Positions 17,795 to 26,938 of a stretch of DNA of 64,000 nucleotides are shown in pieces. The stretch is from positions 464,290 to 528,289 of the forward strand of contig NZ_JBBCJO010000002.1 of the NCBI RefSeq assembly GCF_037190085.1, given 5' to 3'. Position 1 is the first letter of the stretch, and each line of letters starts with the position of its first letter. The position numbers and the translations under genes were made by a program. The stretch is from Gemmatimonas aurantiaca. Its GTDB lineage: Bacteria; Gemmatimonadota; Gemmatimonadetes; Gemmatimonadales; Gemmatimonadaceae. A model generated the notes under the pieces. It had not been told where the DNA came from. It searched no databases and saw nothing but the letters and a program-made list of their open reading frames with translations.

Positions 17795-18760
17795 ATGTCC
17801 TCCCCTGCCATAGAAGTCTCGGGCATCTCGAAGCGGTATGCGCACCACATTGCGGTGCGGACACTCTCGCTTCGTGTCCCCCGCGGCACGGTGTATGGTC
17901 TGCTCGGCCCCAACGGTGCCGGCAAGACCACCACCATCCGCATGCTGCTGAACATCATCGCACCCGATACGGGCTCCATTTCCGTCCTCGGTGCCCCCAG
18001 TCACGATCCCTCCATCGTCGATCGCATCGGCTATCTCCCCGAAGAACGCGGACTGTATCGCAAGATGCAGGTGCGTCGGGTCCTGCGGTTCCTCGGGGAG
18101 CTGAAGGGGCTGTCCGGCCGCGATCTCGACCGCCGCATCGATGCCTGGCTGGAGCGCCTGTCCCTGAAGGGCAATGGCGCCGACTGGGGCACGAGCAAGG
18201 TGGACGAACTCTCGCGTGGCATGCAGCAGAAAGTGCAGTTCATCGGTGCCCTGCTGCACGATCCCGAACTGGTCATCCTGGACGAACCCTTCAGCGGTCT
18301 CGATCCGATCAATGCGCAGGCGCTCAAGGATACGGTGGTGGATCTCCGTCGTCAGGGGCGCACGATCATCTTCAGCACGCATCTCATGGACAACGCCGAA
18401 CGCCTGTGCGATGCCGTCTGCATCATCGCGGCGGGCGAAAAAGTGCTCGATGGCACGATCGGCGAGGTGCGGGATGCCCACGGCGGACGGTTCGTGGCGC
18501 TGGCATTCGACGGGGCGCCATCGGCGGCCACGGAGGCCATCCTGAACGATCCGGCATGGGTGACGCGGCGCGACGACTCCCATCGGTATCTCGAACTGGA
18601 ATTGCCGGACGAGGTGCAACCCTCGGCATTGCTCACCGCGCTGGTGCAGACCGGCGCGTCCATCGAACGGTTCGAGCGGGTCCGTCCTTCACTGCACCGC
18701 ATCTTCCTCGAGAAAGTCGGGGCCACCCACGTCGAAGCGGGGATGAGCGGCCATGGTTGA
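17795..18760 (+). CDS. ABC transporter ATP-binding protein (NatA-like)
   Basis: This 321-residue ATPase has Walker A GPNGAGKTT (about 38-46), ABC signature ELSRGMQQKVQ, Walker B LVILDEPFSGLDP and a switch His (STHLMD). The C-terminal DUF4162-like tail (about 225-310) is typical of NatA/YhaQ ATPases that drive ABC-2 type exporters of sodium, drugs or peptides. ATG 17795 is used; upstream in-frame starts lie within the divergent kinase promoter region. The 3' end overlaps the permease gene by 8 bp, so the two are coupled. Confidence 0.92.
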   Translation: MSSPAIEVSGISKRYAHHIAVRTLSLRVPRGTVYGLLGPNGAGKTTTIRMLLNIIAPDTGSISVLGAPSHDPSIVDRIGYLPEERGLYRKMQVRRVLRFLGELKGLSGRDLDRRIDAWLERLSLKGNGADWGTSKVDELSRGMQQKVQFIGALLHDPELVILDEPFSGLDPINAQALKDTVVDLRRQGRTIIFSTHLMDNAERLCDAVCIIAAGEKVLDGTIGEVRDAHGGRFVALAFDGAPSAATEAILNDPAWVTRRDDSHRYLELELPDEVQPSALLTALVQTGASIERFERVRPSLHRIFLEKVGATHVEAGMSGHG

Positions 18761-20042
18761 TCGCAAGTTTCTGGCGGTCGTCCGCCGTGAGTACCTGGAG
18801 CGTGTCCGCACCCGATGGTTTCTCGTGGCCACGCTGTTCGGCCCACTGCTGTTCGGCACTCTCATGATCCTGCCGGCGCTGATCGCCTCGAAGGACAAGG
18901 GCGCGGCCGACGCCACCAACATCATCATCATCGACGCCACGGGCTCCGATCTCGGCTCGCGGGTGTCCACGCAGATCGCCGGAGGAGTGACGGCGGGCGA
19001 TCATGCGCCGCGGGTGAACCAGGTGACCGGTGCCGGCATCGCCGCCGCCGAATCGCTGGCCACGCGCGAAGTGATGAGCGAACGGGCGAAGGGGTATCTG
19101 GTGATCGACAGTCTGTCGCTCACCAGCGGGCGGGCGCGCTATGCGGGCAGCAACACCACCGCACTCTTCGACATGCAGCGGCTCGAACGGGCGCTGCAGC
19201 GCGAACTCTTCTCGCTGCGTCTGGAGCAGGCGGGTGTGGATCCCGATGTGGGTCGTGCGCTCACCGGCGTCTCGGCCACCATCGCCACGGAGCGGCTGAC
19301 GAAGCAGGGACGCGGCGGCTCGGGTCAGCTCAATTTCTTCGTGGGGCTGGCGGTGGCCCTCACGCTCTACATGACGATCTTCATCTACGGCCTCAACGTG
19401 CTGCGCGGGGTGCTGGAGGAGAAGCAGACCCGGGTGGCCGAGGTGGTGGTGGCCAGCATTCCGGCCACCCGGTTGCTGGCCGGCAAAGTGGTGGGCGTGG
19501 GTGGCGTGGGGCTCACGCAGATCGTGCTGTGGATGGTCATGAGTGTGCTCATGTACCAGTTGCGGGCGCCGATCCTGGCCTCGCTGGGCGCCGCCAGCAC
19601 GCCGCTGGCCATTCCCGACGTGGGCTTCACCACGGCGTTCACGCTGCTCGGGTTCTTCGTGCTGGGCTTCATGTTCTATGCCGGTCTCTTCGCCGCCGTG
19701 GGCTCCACGATCAACAGCGAACAGGAAGCGCAGCAGGCGCAGATGCCCGTGGTGCTGCTGCTCGTGACCAGTGTGATGTTCGTCCAGAACGTGCTCATGC
19801 AGCCCGATGGGGCGCTGTCACGCATCCTGTCCACGCTGCCCTTCAGCGCGCCGATCGTGATGCCGCTGCGCATGACGGTGGCGCCGGTGCCGACGTCGCA
19901 GATCGTGCTGTCGCTCGTGTCCGTGGCGCTCGGCGCCGTGTTCACGACCTGGTTCGCCGGCCGGATCTATCGCGTGGGGCTGCTCATGTACGGCAAGCGT
20001 CCGACATTCCGCGAGATGCTGACCTGGGTGAACCGCAAGTAG
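18753..20042 (+). CDS. ABC-2 type permease (NatB-like)
   Basis: This 429-residue integral membrane protein has one N-terminal helix (about 22-46), a periplasmic domain of about 150 residues, then five or six helices from about 195 to 415. This is the NatB/YhaP (ABC2_membrane_3) layout. The conserved ERVRTRWFL start and EEKQTRVAEVVVASI loop after the second helix are typical. It pairs with the ATPase to form an exporter whose substrate is unknown. It ends 45 bp before the convergent kinase gene, with a strong terminator between them. Confidence 0.92.
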   Translation: MVDRKFLAVVRREYLERVRTRWFLVATLFGPLLFGTLMILPALIASKDKGAADATNIIIIDATGSDLGSRVSTQIAGGVTAGDHAPRVNQVTGAGIAAAESLATREVMSERAKGYLVIDSLSLTSGRARYAGSNTTALFDMQRLERALQRELFSLRLEQAGVDPDVGRALTGVSATIATERLTKQGRGGSGQLNFFVGLAVALTLYMTIFIYGLNVLRGVLEEKQTRVAEVVVASIPATRLLAGKVVGVGGVGLTQIVLWMVMSVLMYQLRAPILASLGAASTPLAIPDVGFTTAFTLLGFFVLGFMFYAGLFAAVGSTINSEQEAQQAQMPVVLLLVTSVMFVQNVLMQPDGALSRILSTLPFSAPIVMPLRMTVAPVPTSQIVLSLVSVALGAVFTTWFAGRIYRVGLLMYGKRPTFREMLTWVNRK

Positions 20043-20065
20043 CGGCCTGTCGCATCACGCTCTCC

Positions 20066-20104
20066 TGCGCCTCTGACTCCAACGAGTCAGGGGCGCAGTT
20101 TTTT
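20066..20104. terminator. strong terminator between natB and the kinase operon
   Basis: The stem TGCGCCTCTGACTC / GAGTCAGGGGCGCA has a CAAC loop and one mismatch (20066-20097). It is followed on the plus strand by TTTTTT (20099-20104). It overlaps the last codons of the convergent kinase gene, so it ends natAB transcription and may act on the other strand too. Confidence 0.85.
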
Positions 20105-21919
20105 GTTCGCGAGTTCCGTCTGCGCGAGGCGTGCGAGCCGTTCGACGAGCTCCCGCAGCGATTTCTCGCGCTTGCGGGATGCTCGCGTGAAGATCGTGCG
20201 GGCCGTGATCTGCGCCGTGAGAAACGTGGCCAGCACCCCGAGCCCGGCCAGCATGGGTTCATGCGTGGCCTTGAGCACCACACCGAACATCAGCGGGCTC
20301 AGACCCATGCCAGCGCCGAATCCCACGCCGCCGAACAATCCTCCCGACATCTGCGTGAGGTCCTCGAATGCGCGGATCAACGTGCGGCCGTTGCGCACGG
20401 ACACCTGGATCTGCGCCATCCGGGGCATGCTGCCGCCTCGCTGGCGCGAGCCGCCGGTGGTGATGGACAGTGTGCGCCCCACCGCACTGATGTTCACGAG
20501 TTCACCGAGTGCACGACGGGCCTCGTCGGCGAGTTCGTCGAAGAACTCGAGCGGCACTTCACCGTCGAGGGTCGCTTCGAATTCGAGTTTGTTGTACGCG
20601 CCCATCCATCGGCTGGGTGCCGAGCGCTGAAATTCACCCACACGCAGTTCGATCGGGACGCGTTCCGCGAGCGCCTGCTGCTCTGCCTGGGCCTGCGCGA
20701 CCGCACGCTCCGAAAGTGCACGCTCCACGTATCGCGCATCGATACCCGCTTCCACCGCCGCATCCTTCACCACCACGGCCGCATAACCGCGGGTGAGCGG
20801 TTCGGCGGCATCCGGGGTGCGCAGCGCAAACGCCGGCGGTGGCACGATCACGCCGGTGTGCGCCTGCAACTCCGCGGCACGCTCCCAGATCTGGCGGGCT
20901 TCGTCGGACGACAGCGTGCCGTCGCTCGGCGTGGACACCGCAGCGGACGATGACGCGGCCGGCATCCCCGCCGGTACCGCCGTCGGCATCGCCGCTGGCA
21001 CCACGGTCGGCATCGCCGCCACCGCCACAGGCCGCACCGGCGCGCCGGCATCGGTCGATGGGAGTCCGCGCAACAGTTCGTCGACCTGCCGCAGCAGCAC
21101 CGATGTCGACGCGGTGCGATCGGCCAGCGACTTGGCCAGCATGCGCTGCACCAGTGCATCGAGCGCCGGGTCCACATCGGGCAGGTGGTCCGCCAGACTC
21201 GGCACCGGTACCGTCACATGCGCCACCAGCACCGCAGACGCCTGCGCACGCTCGTACGGATACCGCCCCGTGAGCAGGTGATAGAGCAGCACACCCAGCG
21301 CATAGAGGTCACTGCGGCCGTCGAGCGCCTCACCCGTCACCTGTTCGGGGCTCATGTAATACACCGACCCCAGCACCGTACCCGTGGCGGTGAGCGGCTG
21401 CGCCTCTCCCACGCGGGCGATCCCGAAATCGGTGATGACGGCGCGCCCCGTGGCATCGACGAGCACGTTCTCGGCTTTGATGTCCCGATGCACCACACCC
21501 GCGGCGTGCGCAAATCCCAGCGCCTCGGCCACCTGGCGCGCGATCGTCAGCGCTTCACGGGTATCGAGCGGACCGGTGCGCAGCAAGCGATCGGCCAGCG
21601 ACTCGCCCTGCACATAGCCCATCACGAAATACACGACCCCCGCCTGCTCGGCGGCGGCATAGATCGGCACGATGCCCGGATGCGAAAGTCCGGCGGCGGT
21701 GCGCGACTCCCGCACGAACCGCTCGCGCACGAGCGCATCGCTGGCGAGATGCGGCAGCAGCGTCTTGATGGCCACGCGACGCAACAGACGCGTGTCTTCG
21801 GCGAGATACACGACCCCCATGCCACCGCGACCGATCTCACTGAGGAGACGGAACTCCGCGGCCACCGCGCGCGCCAACGAAGGCGCCGGTTCGGCCCACT
21901 GCAATGCGTCGGTGTTCAT
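20087..21919 (-). CDS. Ser/Thr protein kinase (PknB-like) with C-terminal membrane region
   Basis: This 610-residue protein has a complete kinase domain at about 24-280: glycine loop GRGGMG (30-35), Lys52, HRD (144-146), Asn151, DFG (164-166), and the YYMSPEQ activation segment. A Pro/Ala/Met repeat linker (about 300-335, AAMPTVVPAAMPTAVPAGMP) and a coiled region follow. A soluble region (about 430-520) and a paired hydrophobic segment at about 530-580 follow, then a basic, helical tail. It overlaps the preceding FAD-oxidoreductase stop by 4 bp (ATGA), making it the last gene of the 29077-20087 operon. It may adjust the operon's membrane proteins by phosphorylation; this is inference from position. 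Confidence 0.93.
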   Translation of the reverse strand: MNTDALQWAEPAPSLARAVAAEFRLLSEIGRGGMGVVYLAEDTRLLRRVAIKTLLPHLASDALVRERFVRESRTAAGLSHPGIVPIYAAAEQAGVVYFVMGYVQGESLADRLLRTGPLDTREALTIARQVAEALGFAHAAGVVHRDIKAENVLVDATGRAVITDFGIARVGEAQPLTATGTVLGSVYYMSPEQVTGEALDGRSDLYALGVLLYHLLTGRYPYERAQASAVLVAHVTVPVPSLADHLPDVDPALDALVQRMLAKSLADRTASTSVLLRQVDELLRGLPSTDAGAPVRPVAVAAMPTVVPAAMPTAVPAGMPAASSSAAVSTPSDGTLSSDEARQIWERAAELQAHTGVIVPPPAFALRTPDAAEPLTRGYAAVVVKDAAVEAGIDARYVERALSERAVAQAQAEQQALAERVPIELRVGEFQRSAPSRWMGAYNKLEFEATLDGEVPLEFFDELADEARRALGELVNISAVGRTLSITTGGSRQRGGSMPRMAQIQVSVRNGRTLIRAFEDLTQMSGGLFGGVGFGAGMGLSPLMFGVVLKATHEPMLAGLGVLATFLTAQITARTIFTRASRKREKSLRELVERLARLAQTELANKKLRP

Positions 21920-23613
21920 CGTGTCTCCAGCTCCTCCCGTGCGACGGGTGCGCGGCCGCTGCCACTCCGTCCGACCAGTTCAGCCGCACGCTCCGCTGCC
22001 GCGATGCCATGCCACTGTGCTTCCTCGAACAGACTCATGCCACTCAGATCGGCGTGGGCCGGAAACAGTCCCGGCGCCGGTTGCCAACGCTGCAACACGT
22101 CCACGCGTTCCAGCACCCCGGGCACCGGACGCGCCATCGCATGCCCCCAGCGCATGATGTCGATGCGGCTGATGCAGGACGCGATATCGGGGTGCGCACG
22201 CGACAGATCGTTCACGATCTCATCACGCCACGCACTCCAGGGACGTTGCAGCAACCACTGCCGACCCTCCGCGGATGGCCGATCGACCACGGCATGATAC
22301 CATGTCCATACGGCCGGCAGCGAGGGGTGACCGAGCAATTGATGACCGGCGTTCACGTATCCCAGCGAGGGACTGTCGTAGAGGACGTTGTCCCAGGCCA
22401 GGGGCGCCCCGCGTTCGTCGGGCCACCGGTGCAGGACGATGTTGGCCACCACCCACGGCGCGTGATCGAGTGTCACCGGCACCCGCATGGATGCGTCGCG
22501 ATACACACGCGGCAGCACGAACAGCGGTGCCGCCCAGATGACCGCATCGGCGACGATGCGTCGGTCGGGTGTGTCCACGATCCAGCGGTTTCCGGAACGC
22601 GACAGTTGCCACACGGTCTGGCCGGTGCGAATGCGAGGTGTGCCTTGGCGTGTCGTGCGGGCATTCAGCCGAGCCGTGAGCGCCTGTGCGATGAAGTCAT
22701 TGCCTTCTGGCCAGGTGAGCGGTCCGTGTTCGTCGTTGTCACGCGCCGCGAAGTAGTGCACCGCTGCCCACGCGCTGGCCTGCGTGAGTGAGGCGCCAAA
22801 ATCGTCGCGGGTGCCGTATTCCACCCACCAGCGCAGCGCAGGCGCCGTGAAGCCCTCCTGTCGCAACCAGGTATCGGCGGTGAGGGTGTCGAGCGCTTCC
22901 ACCGCACGCGCCGTCCGCGCGGCAGCACCACCGGCCGCCACGGCCCGCCGACGCTCCCGATGGCCCATCGCGCCCGGCACGCGGAACATGCGGCTCGCGC
23001 GCCATTCGGCGATCCGTTCATCGAATCGTGCGAACTGCGCCCGATCGGCCGCGCCGATCGCGTCGAGCGGCTCGAGTCCTTCGTGCCAGCGCCCGTGTTG
23101 CCAGAGACGTTCCTGCGGCGTGTGACACAGCGTGCGCTCGTCCCATTCGCCGTGTTCACTCAGCACACCCAGTTCGCGGAAGAGACGCCGCACATGGACC
23201 GCATCGACCGCCGGCACGGGCACATAGTGTGCCCCCCACGGCGCGCGCGCCTGTGGTGCCCCGGCCAGCGATGCCCCATCGGGACGCGCCGACCGTGCGT
23301 TGCCGCCCGTATGCGCATCCATCTCGAGCAGCACCCAATCGGATACGCCGAGGCTGTCCAGTTGCCATGCCGCCGACAGGCCGCCCATGCCACCACCGAC
23401 GATGGCAACGGCGGTGCGGTGCTCGGCGCGCGTGGATGGCGATGACGAGGCCGACGATTTCCAGCGTTCATCACGCACCGCATGGCCCTGTTCGCTGCCA
23501 TCGGGCACGAAGCCACCGTCGATCACCTGCCCTTTGCGCGACAGCCCCACGAGTGCCGGCGCCAGCACCACGGCGCCGAGCGACTTGAGCAGATCCCGTC
23601 GACTGGGTGTCAC
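21916..23613 (-). CDS. Tat-exported FAD-dependent amine-oxidase-like oxidoreductase
   Basis: This 565-residue protein begins with a twin-arginine signal (SRRDLLKSLGAVVLAP, residues 4-20). The FAD-binding motif is VAIVGGGMGGLSAAW (69-83) with acidic Glu97 closing the Rossmann fold, and PHGG-type text HTGGNARS follows. The C-terminal part resembles flavin amine oxidases and NAD(P)-binding Rossmann oxidoreductases (VIWAAPLFVLPRVY; GMSLFEEAQWHGIAAAERAA). It lies 3 bp after the spermidine-synthase-like gene and overlaps the kinase start. In this context oxidation of a polyamine or aminopropylated product in the periplasm is a reasonable but untested idea. Confidence 0.85.
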   Translation of the reverse strand: MTPSRRDLLKSLGAVVLAPALVGLSRKGQVIDGGFVPDGSEQGHAVRDERWKSSASSSPSTRAEHRTAVAIVGGGMGGLSAAWQLDSLGVSDWVLLEMDAHTGGNARSARPDGASLAGAPQARAPWGAHYVPVPAVDAVHVRRLFRELGVLSEHGEWDERTLCHTPQERLWQHGRWHEGLEPLDAIGAADRAQFARFDERIAEWRASRMFRVPGAMGHRERRRAVAAGGAAARTARAVEALDTLTADTWLRQEGFTAPALRWWVEYGTRDDFGASLTQASAWAAVHYFAARDNDEHGPLTWPEGNDFIAQALTARLNARTTRQGTPRIRTGQTVWQLSRSGNRWIVDTPDRRIVADAVIWAAPLFVLPRVYRDASMRVPVTLDHAPWVVANIVLHRWPDERGAPLAWDNVLYDSPSLGYVNAGHQLLGHPSLPAVWTWYHAVVDRPSAEGRQWLLQRPWSAWRDEIVNDLSRAHPDIASCISRIDIMRWGHAMARPVPGVLERVDVLQRWQPAPGLFPAHADLSGMSLFEEAQWHGIAAAERAAELVGRSGSGRAPVAREELETR

Positions 23614-23616
23614 CGA

Positions 23617-25113
23617 TCAACGGTTGATGGCATCGAATTCGTGCTCGTAGTAGCGCACGAGCACCTGATCGTTCAACCGGTTGGCAAGTGCGGGCACCCG
23701 TTGCATGTCCGCCGGAAAGTCGAACAACGACGGAATGGTGGAGGCCGTGAGATACCGCAGGCCGGCGGGCACACTGGCCGGCGGAGCATAACTCTCCCGG
23801 CTCGCGATCACGAAGCCCCATTCGCCGAAGCTGGGGACGTACACGTGATACGGCCACGTGCGCAGCCCCGCGCCCTCCAGCGTGGTGACGATGCTCCAGA
23901 ACGACTGCCGCGCGAACATCGGCGACGTACTCTGCACGACCAGCGCCGCGCCTGGTGTCATGTGCTGCTGGACCAGTCGGTAGAACGCGCTCGTGTACAG
24001 CTTCCCCACGTGATAGTTGGACGGATCGGGGAAGTCGATGACGACAAAATCGAACTGCATGGCGTGGGCATCCAGCCAGGTGAAGGCATCGGCATTCACC
24101 ACCTGCACGCGGGCATCGTTCAGCGAACCGGCATTGAGCGCGGTGAGCCGGGGATGCGTGCGGAAGAGCGCGGTCATCCCCTCGTCGAGGTCCACCAGCG
24201 TCACGCGCTGCACATCGGGGTACCGCAGAATCTCGCGCACGGCCAACCCGTCGCCGCCACCCAGCACGAGCACATGTCCGCGCGCGCGCGCCGCGGCGAG
24301 CCCCGGATGCACCAGCGCCTCGTGATAGCGGTATTCATCGCGCGACGCGAACTGCAGATGTCCGTTCAGGTACAGCCGCAGATCGTCCTTCCAACTGGTC
24401 AGCACGATGCGCTGGTACCTCGTGTCTTTGGCCAGGATGATGGGGTCGGCGTACATCCCTTCTTCGGCCAGCGTGGTGATGGCCTGCCCCTTCCAGAGTC
24501 CGCCGCCAAGCACGAGCAGCGCCAGCACCCCCGTGATCTGCAACGACCGCCGCCGCGGCAGGGCGTCACGAAAGAGCCAGGTGCTCCACAGGCCCACCAG
24601 CACATTGATCACACCGAACAGCAGCGCCGAGCGGACGAGTCCGAGCCGCGGCACGAGCAGCAGAGGGAACAGCAGGGACGCGAACAGCGCGCCGATATAG
24701 TCGAACGTCAGGACGTTGGCGACGACGTCCTTGAAACTGAAACGATCCCGCAGGATGCGCATCAGCAGCGGAATCTCGAGCCCCACCAGAATGCCGATGA
24801 GCAGCACGATGCCGTACAGCGTGGGCCGGAACGCATCGGTGTACGCGAACGACAGAAAGAGCAGCAGCGACGAGAGACCGCCCACCACGCCCACCAGCAA
24901 CTCCACCTGCACGAACCGCGAGACGACGCCTTTCACCACGAAGCGCGAGAGCCAGCTCCCGATGCCCATCGCGAACAGGTAGGTGCCGATGATGGTGGAG
25001 AACTGCGTGACGCTGTCGCCCAGCAGATACGACGCGAGCGCACCGGCCACGAGCTCGTAGATGAGCCCGCAGGCGGCGATCAGGCAGACCGAAAGAAACA
25101 GCGCGAGTGGCAC
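23617..25113 (-). CDS. membrane-fused spermidine-synthase-like aminopropyltransferase
   Basis: This 498-residue protein has about seven membrane helices at residues 1-205. A spermidine/spermine synthase-fold domain (about 225-440) follows, with VLVLGGGDGLAVREIL (282-296), the acidic VDLDEG nucleotide-binding loop, and VVIDFPDPSNYHVGKLYTSAFY (Asp360, Asp363) at the active site. The family transfers the aminopropyl group of decarboxylated S-adenosylmethionine to an amine acceptor. The fused membrane part suggests a membrane-associated or lipid-soluble acceptor. An AdoMet decarboxylase gene in the same operon supplies the donor. The acceptor is not known. Confidence 0.9.
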   Translation of the reverse strand: MPLALFLSVCLIAACGLIYELVAGALASYLLGDSVTQFSTIIGTYLFAMGIGSWLSRFVVKGVVSRFVQVELLVGVVGGLSSLLLFLSFAYTDAFRPTLYGIVLLIGILVGLEIPLLMRILRDRFSFKDVVANVLTFDYIGALFASLLFPLLLVPRLGLVRSALLFGVINVLVGLWSTWLFRDALPRRRSLQITGVLALLVLGGGLWKGQAITTLAEEGMYADPIILAKDTRYQRIVLTSWKDDLRLYLNGHLQFASRDEYRYHEALVHPGLAAARARGHVLVLGGGDGLAVREILRYPDVQRVTLVDLDEGMTALFRTHPRLTALNAGSLNDARVQVVNADAFTWLDAHAMQFDFVVIDFPDPSNYHVGKLYTSAFYRLVQQHMTPGAALVVQSTSPMFARQSFWSIVTTLEGAGLRTWPYHVYVPSFGEWGFVIASRESYAPPASVPAGLRYLTASTIPSLFDFPADMQRVPALANRLNDQVLVRYYEHEFDAINR

Positions 25114-25171
25114 GGCGTTCGGAAAAAGTCAGCGGCGCGAGGAACGTCCCGGCGGGTGCGGCCGGCGCCGC

Positions 25172-25381
25172 TCAGTGAATGGCCGCCGCGATGATGATGC
25201 CGAGCGCGATGGCCACCGATCCCATGAGAATGGCCGCCGACGTGTTCTGCTTCGTGCCGATCTCATCCCACAGCTTGCCGGGCGTGAGCACATCGATGAT
25301 GACGAATGCCACGATGAACATGACGACGCCGATGAGGCCGTAGACCGCCGTGTTGATCAGGTTCTGCATGAACGTGTCCAT
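25172..25381 (-). CDS. DUF350 (YjfL-like) small membrane protein
   Basis: This 69-residue protein has two membrane helices (about 11-33 and 48-67) around the loop VLTPGKLWDEI. The AFVIIDVLTPGKLWDEI motif is the hallmark of DUF350 (YjfL), a family that recurs next to polyamine-type and PspA-type envelope genes. It is half the length of many DUF350 proteins, so it is one repeat unit rather than two. It lies 12 bp after the preceding small membrane gene and 58 bp before the aminopropyltransferase. Confidence 0.85.
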   Translation of the reverse strand: MDTFMQNLINTAVYGLIGVVMFIVAFVIIDVLTPGKLWDEIGTKQNTSAAILMGSVAIALGIIIAAAIH

Positions 25382-25393
25382 GTGCCGCTCGCC

Positions 25394-25585
25394 TCACTTG
25401 CCGCGGGGCGTCCGCCCCGGAACGTAGTAACTGGAACGGTACGCGCCGGGGTTGTCGCGCACCGACTTGGGATTGTTCCTGCTCACCGTGGCCCGCGTGA
25501 GCGACCACCCGCGATACTGCGCGGTGCCCAACAGGCCGAGCACCAGCGCGGCCCAGACCACATACACTTTCGGTCCCATCAGCAC
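25394..25585 (-). CDS. small single-pass membrane protein of the DUF4178/DUF350 operon
   Basis: This is a 63-residue protein with one membrane helix (about 6-22, VYVVWAALVLGLLGTAQ) and a basic, glycine- and tyrosine-rich soluble tail (RDNPGAYRSSYYVPGRTPRGK). It fits exactly between DUF4178 and DUF350 with gaps of 15 and 12 bp. The tail pattern resembles the region before DUF350 in related operons. The function is unknown. The start is ATG 25585. Confidence 0.65.
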   Translation of the reverse strand: MLMGPKVYVVWAALVLGLLGTAQYRGWSLTRATVSRNNPKSVRDNPGAYRSSYYVPGRTPRGK

Positions 25586-25600
25586 GGACCTCCCGTCACG

Positions 25601-26938
25601 CTATTCATCATCGTCGTCGTCATCGTCGCTCGAGGCCGGCGCATGATCACTCTCGGCCCAGCGCCGGCGCTCGAACGACACCGAGGGGGCCACGGCAAAG
25701 ATCACGGGAACGAGCAGGGCGATGAACGCCACCAGGTAGAATCCGTACACCGGCGCATCGCGGCGCACGCGCAACGTGTAGTTCACCACACGCCTCGCGG
25801 GCTCACCGCCCTCCGGCTGCACCCGCAGGAAATACCGCCCCGCCGGCACCGAGGCGAGTCGCACGGTTTCGTGCCGCGATCCTTCGGTCCACGATCCGTC
25901 GCTGTCCACGCCGTGATAGTAGCTCACCTGCCGGGATGCCTCGCGCGATTCGCCCGTGGTTTCATTGATCAGCGCGAACGACAGATAGAGCCAGTCGTTG
26001 TCGAGCGGCGAATCGATATCGATGGCCACCACCGACGGACGTCCGTCCAGTTCGAACACATCCGTCACGAACGCCGCCTGGTCTTCCGTGCCCCGGGTGA
26101 ACGAATAGGGCCTGCTCAGCACCGTGCGATTGCTGGCCAGCAGGATGTTCGCCAGGAACATCACCACCAGCACCACCATCGACATCGCGAAGAGCCCGAA
26201 GATCTGCTTCGGCAGGTGGCCGTAGGGGTTGGGCTGGTTGGCAAAGACGCCGATGGGGCGGATCAGGGCGTTCCGGTCGAGATTGAACGCCTTCGCGATC
26301 ACGTCGGGCGGTGTGTACGTCCCCTGCGACCAGGTGATCTCCTCATCGTACCCTTCGGCGCTCAACAGATACGGGGGCGACACGAAATCCCGCGCGATGA
26401 CCTCATCGCCGACCTGCAATTCCCAGGGGAACTCTCCCAGCGCCGCGCTCGTGCGCGCCCGCGCCGTCTGGAAATGCTTGTAGGTAAGCCCGCCGTAGTC
26501 CACGGTGGGTTGTGCGCCACCACGCTCACGTTCGGGTTGCCGACGCAACTTCTCGATGACGTTCCAGTGGCCCTGATACTCCGACAGATAGATGAACCCG
26601 CGCCACGGATTGAAGCAGACGTATTCGGTCCACGAATAGTCCACCTCGTCCACGGTGATGGTGACCATCTGACAGCCGATCACTTCCCACGGGGCTCCTT
26701 TCCAGGTGCCGCGCGTGCCCAGGGGAATCCGCGGTGTGAGACGAAGCTGCCCACCCCGCTGCAGAATGCGGAGATTGGCGTCGGTGGCGTCGAGTGTGGC
26801 GCCGCATGCGGCACACACCACGCTCACCGCCCATCCCATCGCATGCAGTTCGATGGCCGCGCCACAGGCGCTGCAGTTGAGTGCCGCCGCTCTGGGGACC
26901 CGGAGGGCAGGCGTGGGCATCGTCATGTCTCTCGCCAT
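25601..26938 (-). CDS. DUF4178 zinc-ribbon membrane protein (long paralogue)
   Basis: This 445-residue protein has an N-terminal zinc ribbon (Cys22, Cys25, Cys42, Cys45). Two DUF4178-type beta domains follow at about 65-130 and 150-215 (PWEVIGCQMVTITVDEVDYS; GFIYLSEYQGHWNVIEKL). Then come membrane helices at about 247-267 and 398-418 around an extracytoplasmic beta domain, and an eight-Asp C-terminal tail. The N-terminus overlaps the preceding DUF4178 gene by 16 bp. DUF4178 proteins are of unknown function and often neighbour AdoMet decarboxylase, DUF350 and spermidine-synthase-like genes. The start could also be Met6 or Met7. Confidence 0.85.
   Translation of the reverse strand: MARDMTMPTPALRVPRAAALNCSACGAAIELHAMGWAVSVVCAACGATLDATDANLRILQRGGQLRLTPRIPLGTRGTWKGAPWEVIGCQMVTITVDEVDYSWTEYVCFNPWRGFIYLSEYQGHWNVIEKLRRQPERERGGAQPTVDYGGLTYKHFQTARARTSAALGEFPWELQVGDEVIARDFVSPPYLLSAEGYDEEITWSQGTYTPPDVIAKAFNLDRNALIRPIGVFANQPNPYGHLPKQIFGLFAMSMVVLVVMFLANILLASNRTVLSRPYSFTRGTEDQAAFVTDVFELDGRPSVVAIDIDSPLDNDWLYLSFALINETTGESREASRQVSYYHGVDSDGSWTEGSRHETVRLASVPAGRYFLRVQPEGGEPARRVVNYTLRVRRDAPVYGFYLVAFIALLVPVIFAVAPSVSFERRRWAESDHAPASSDDDDDDDE

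Noticed and set aside
23482..25194. 570-codon plus-strand frame opposite the aminopropyltransferase
   Set aside because: Composition is His/Gln/Arg/Glu-rich; the minus strand gives membrane helices and the GGGDG motif.
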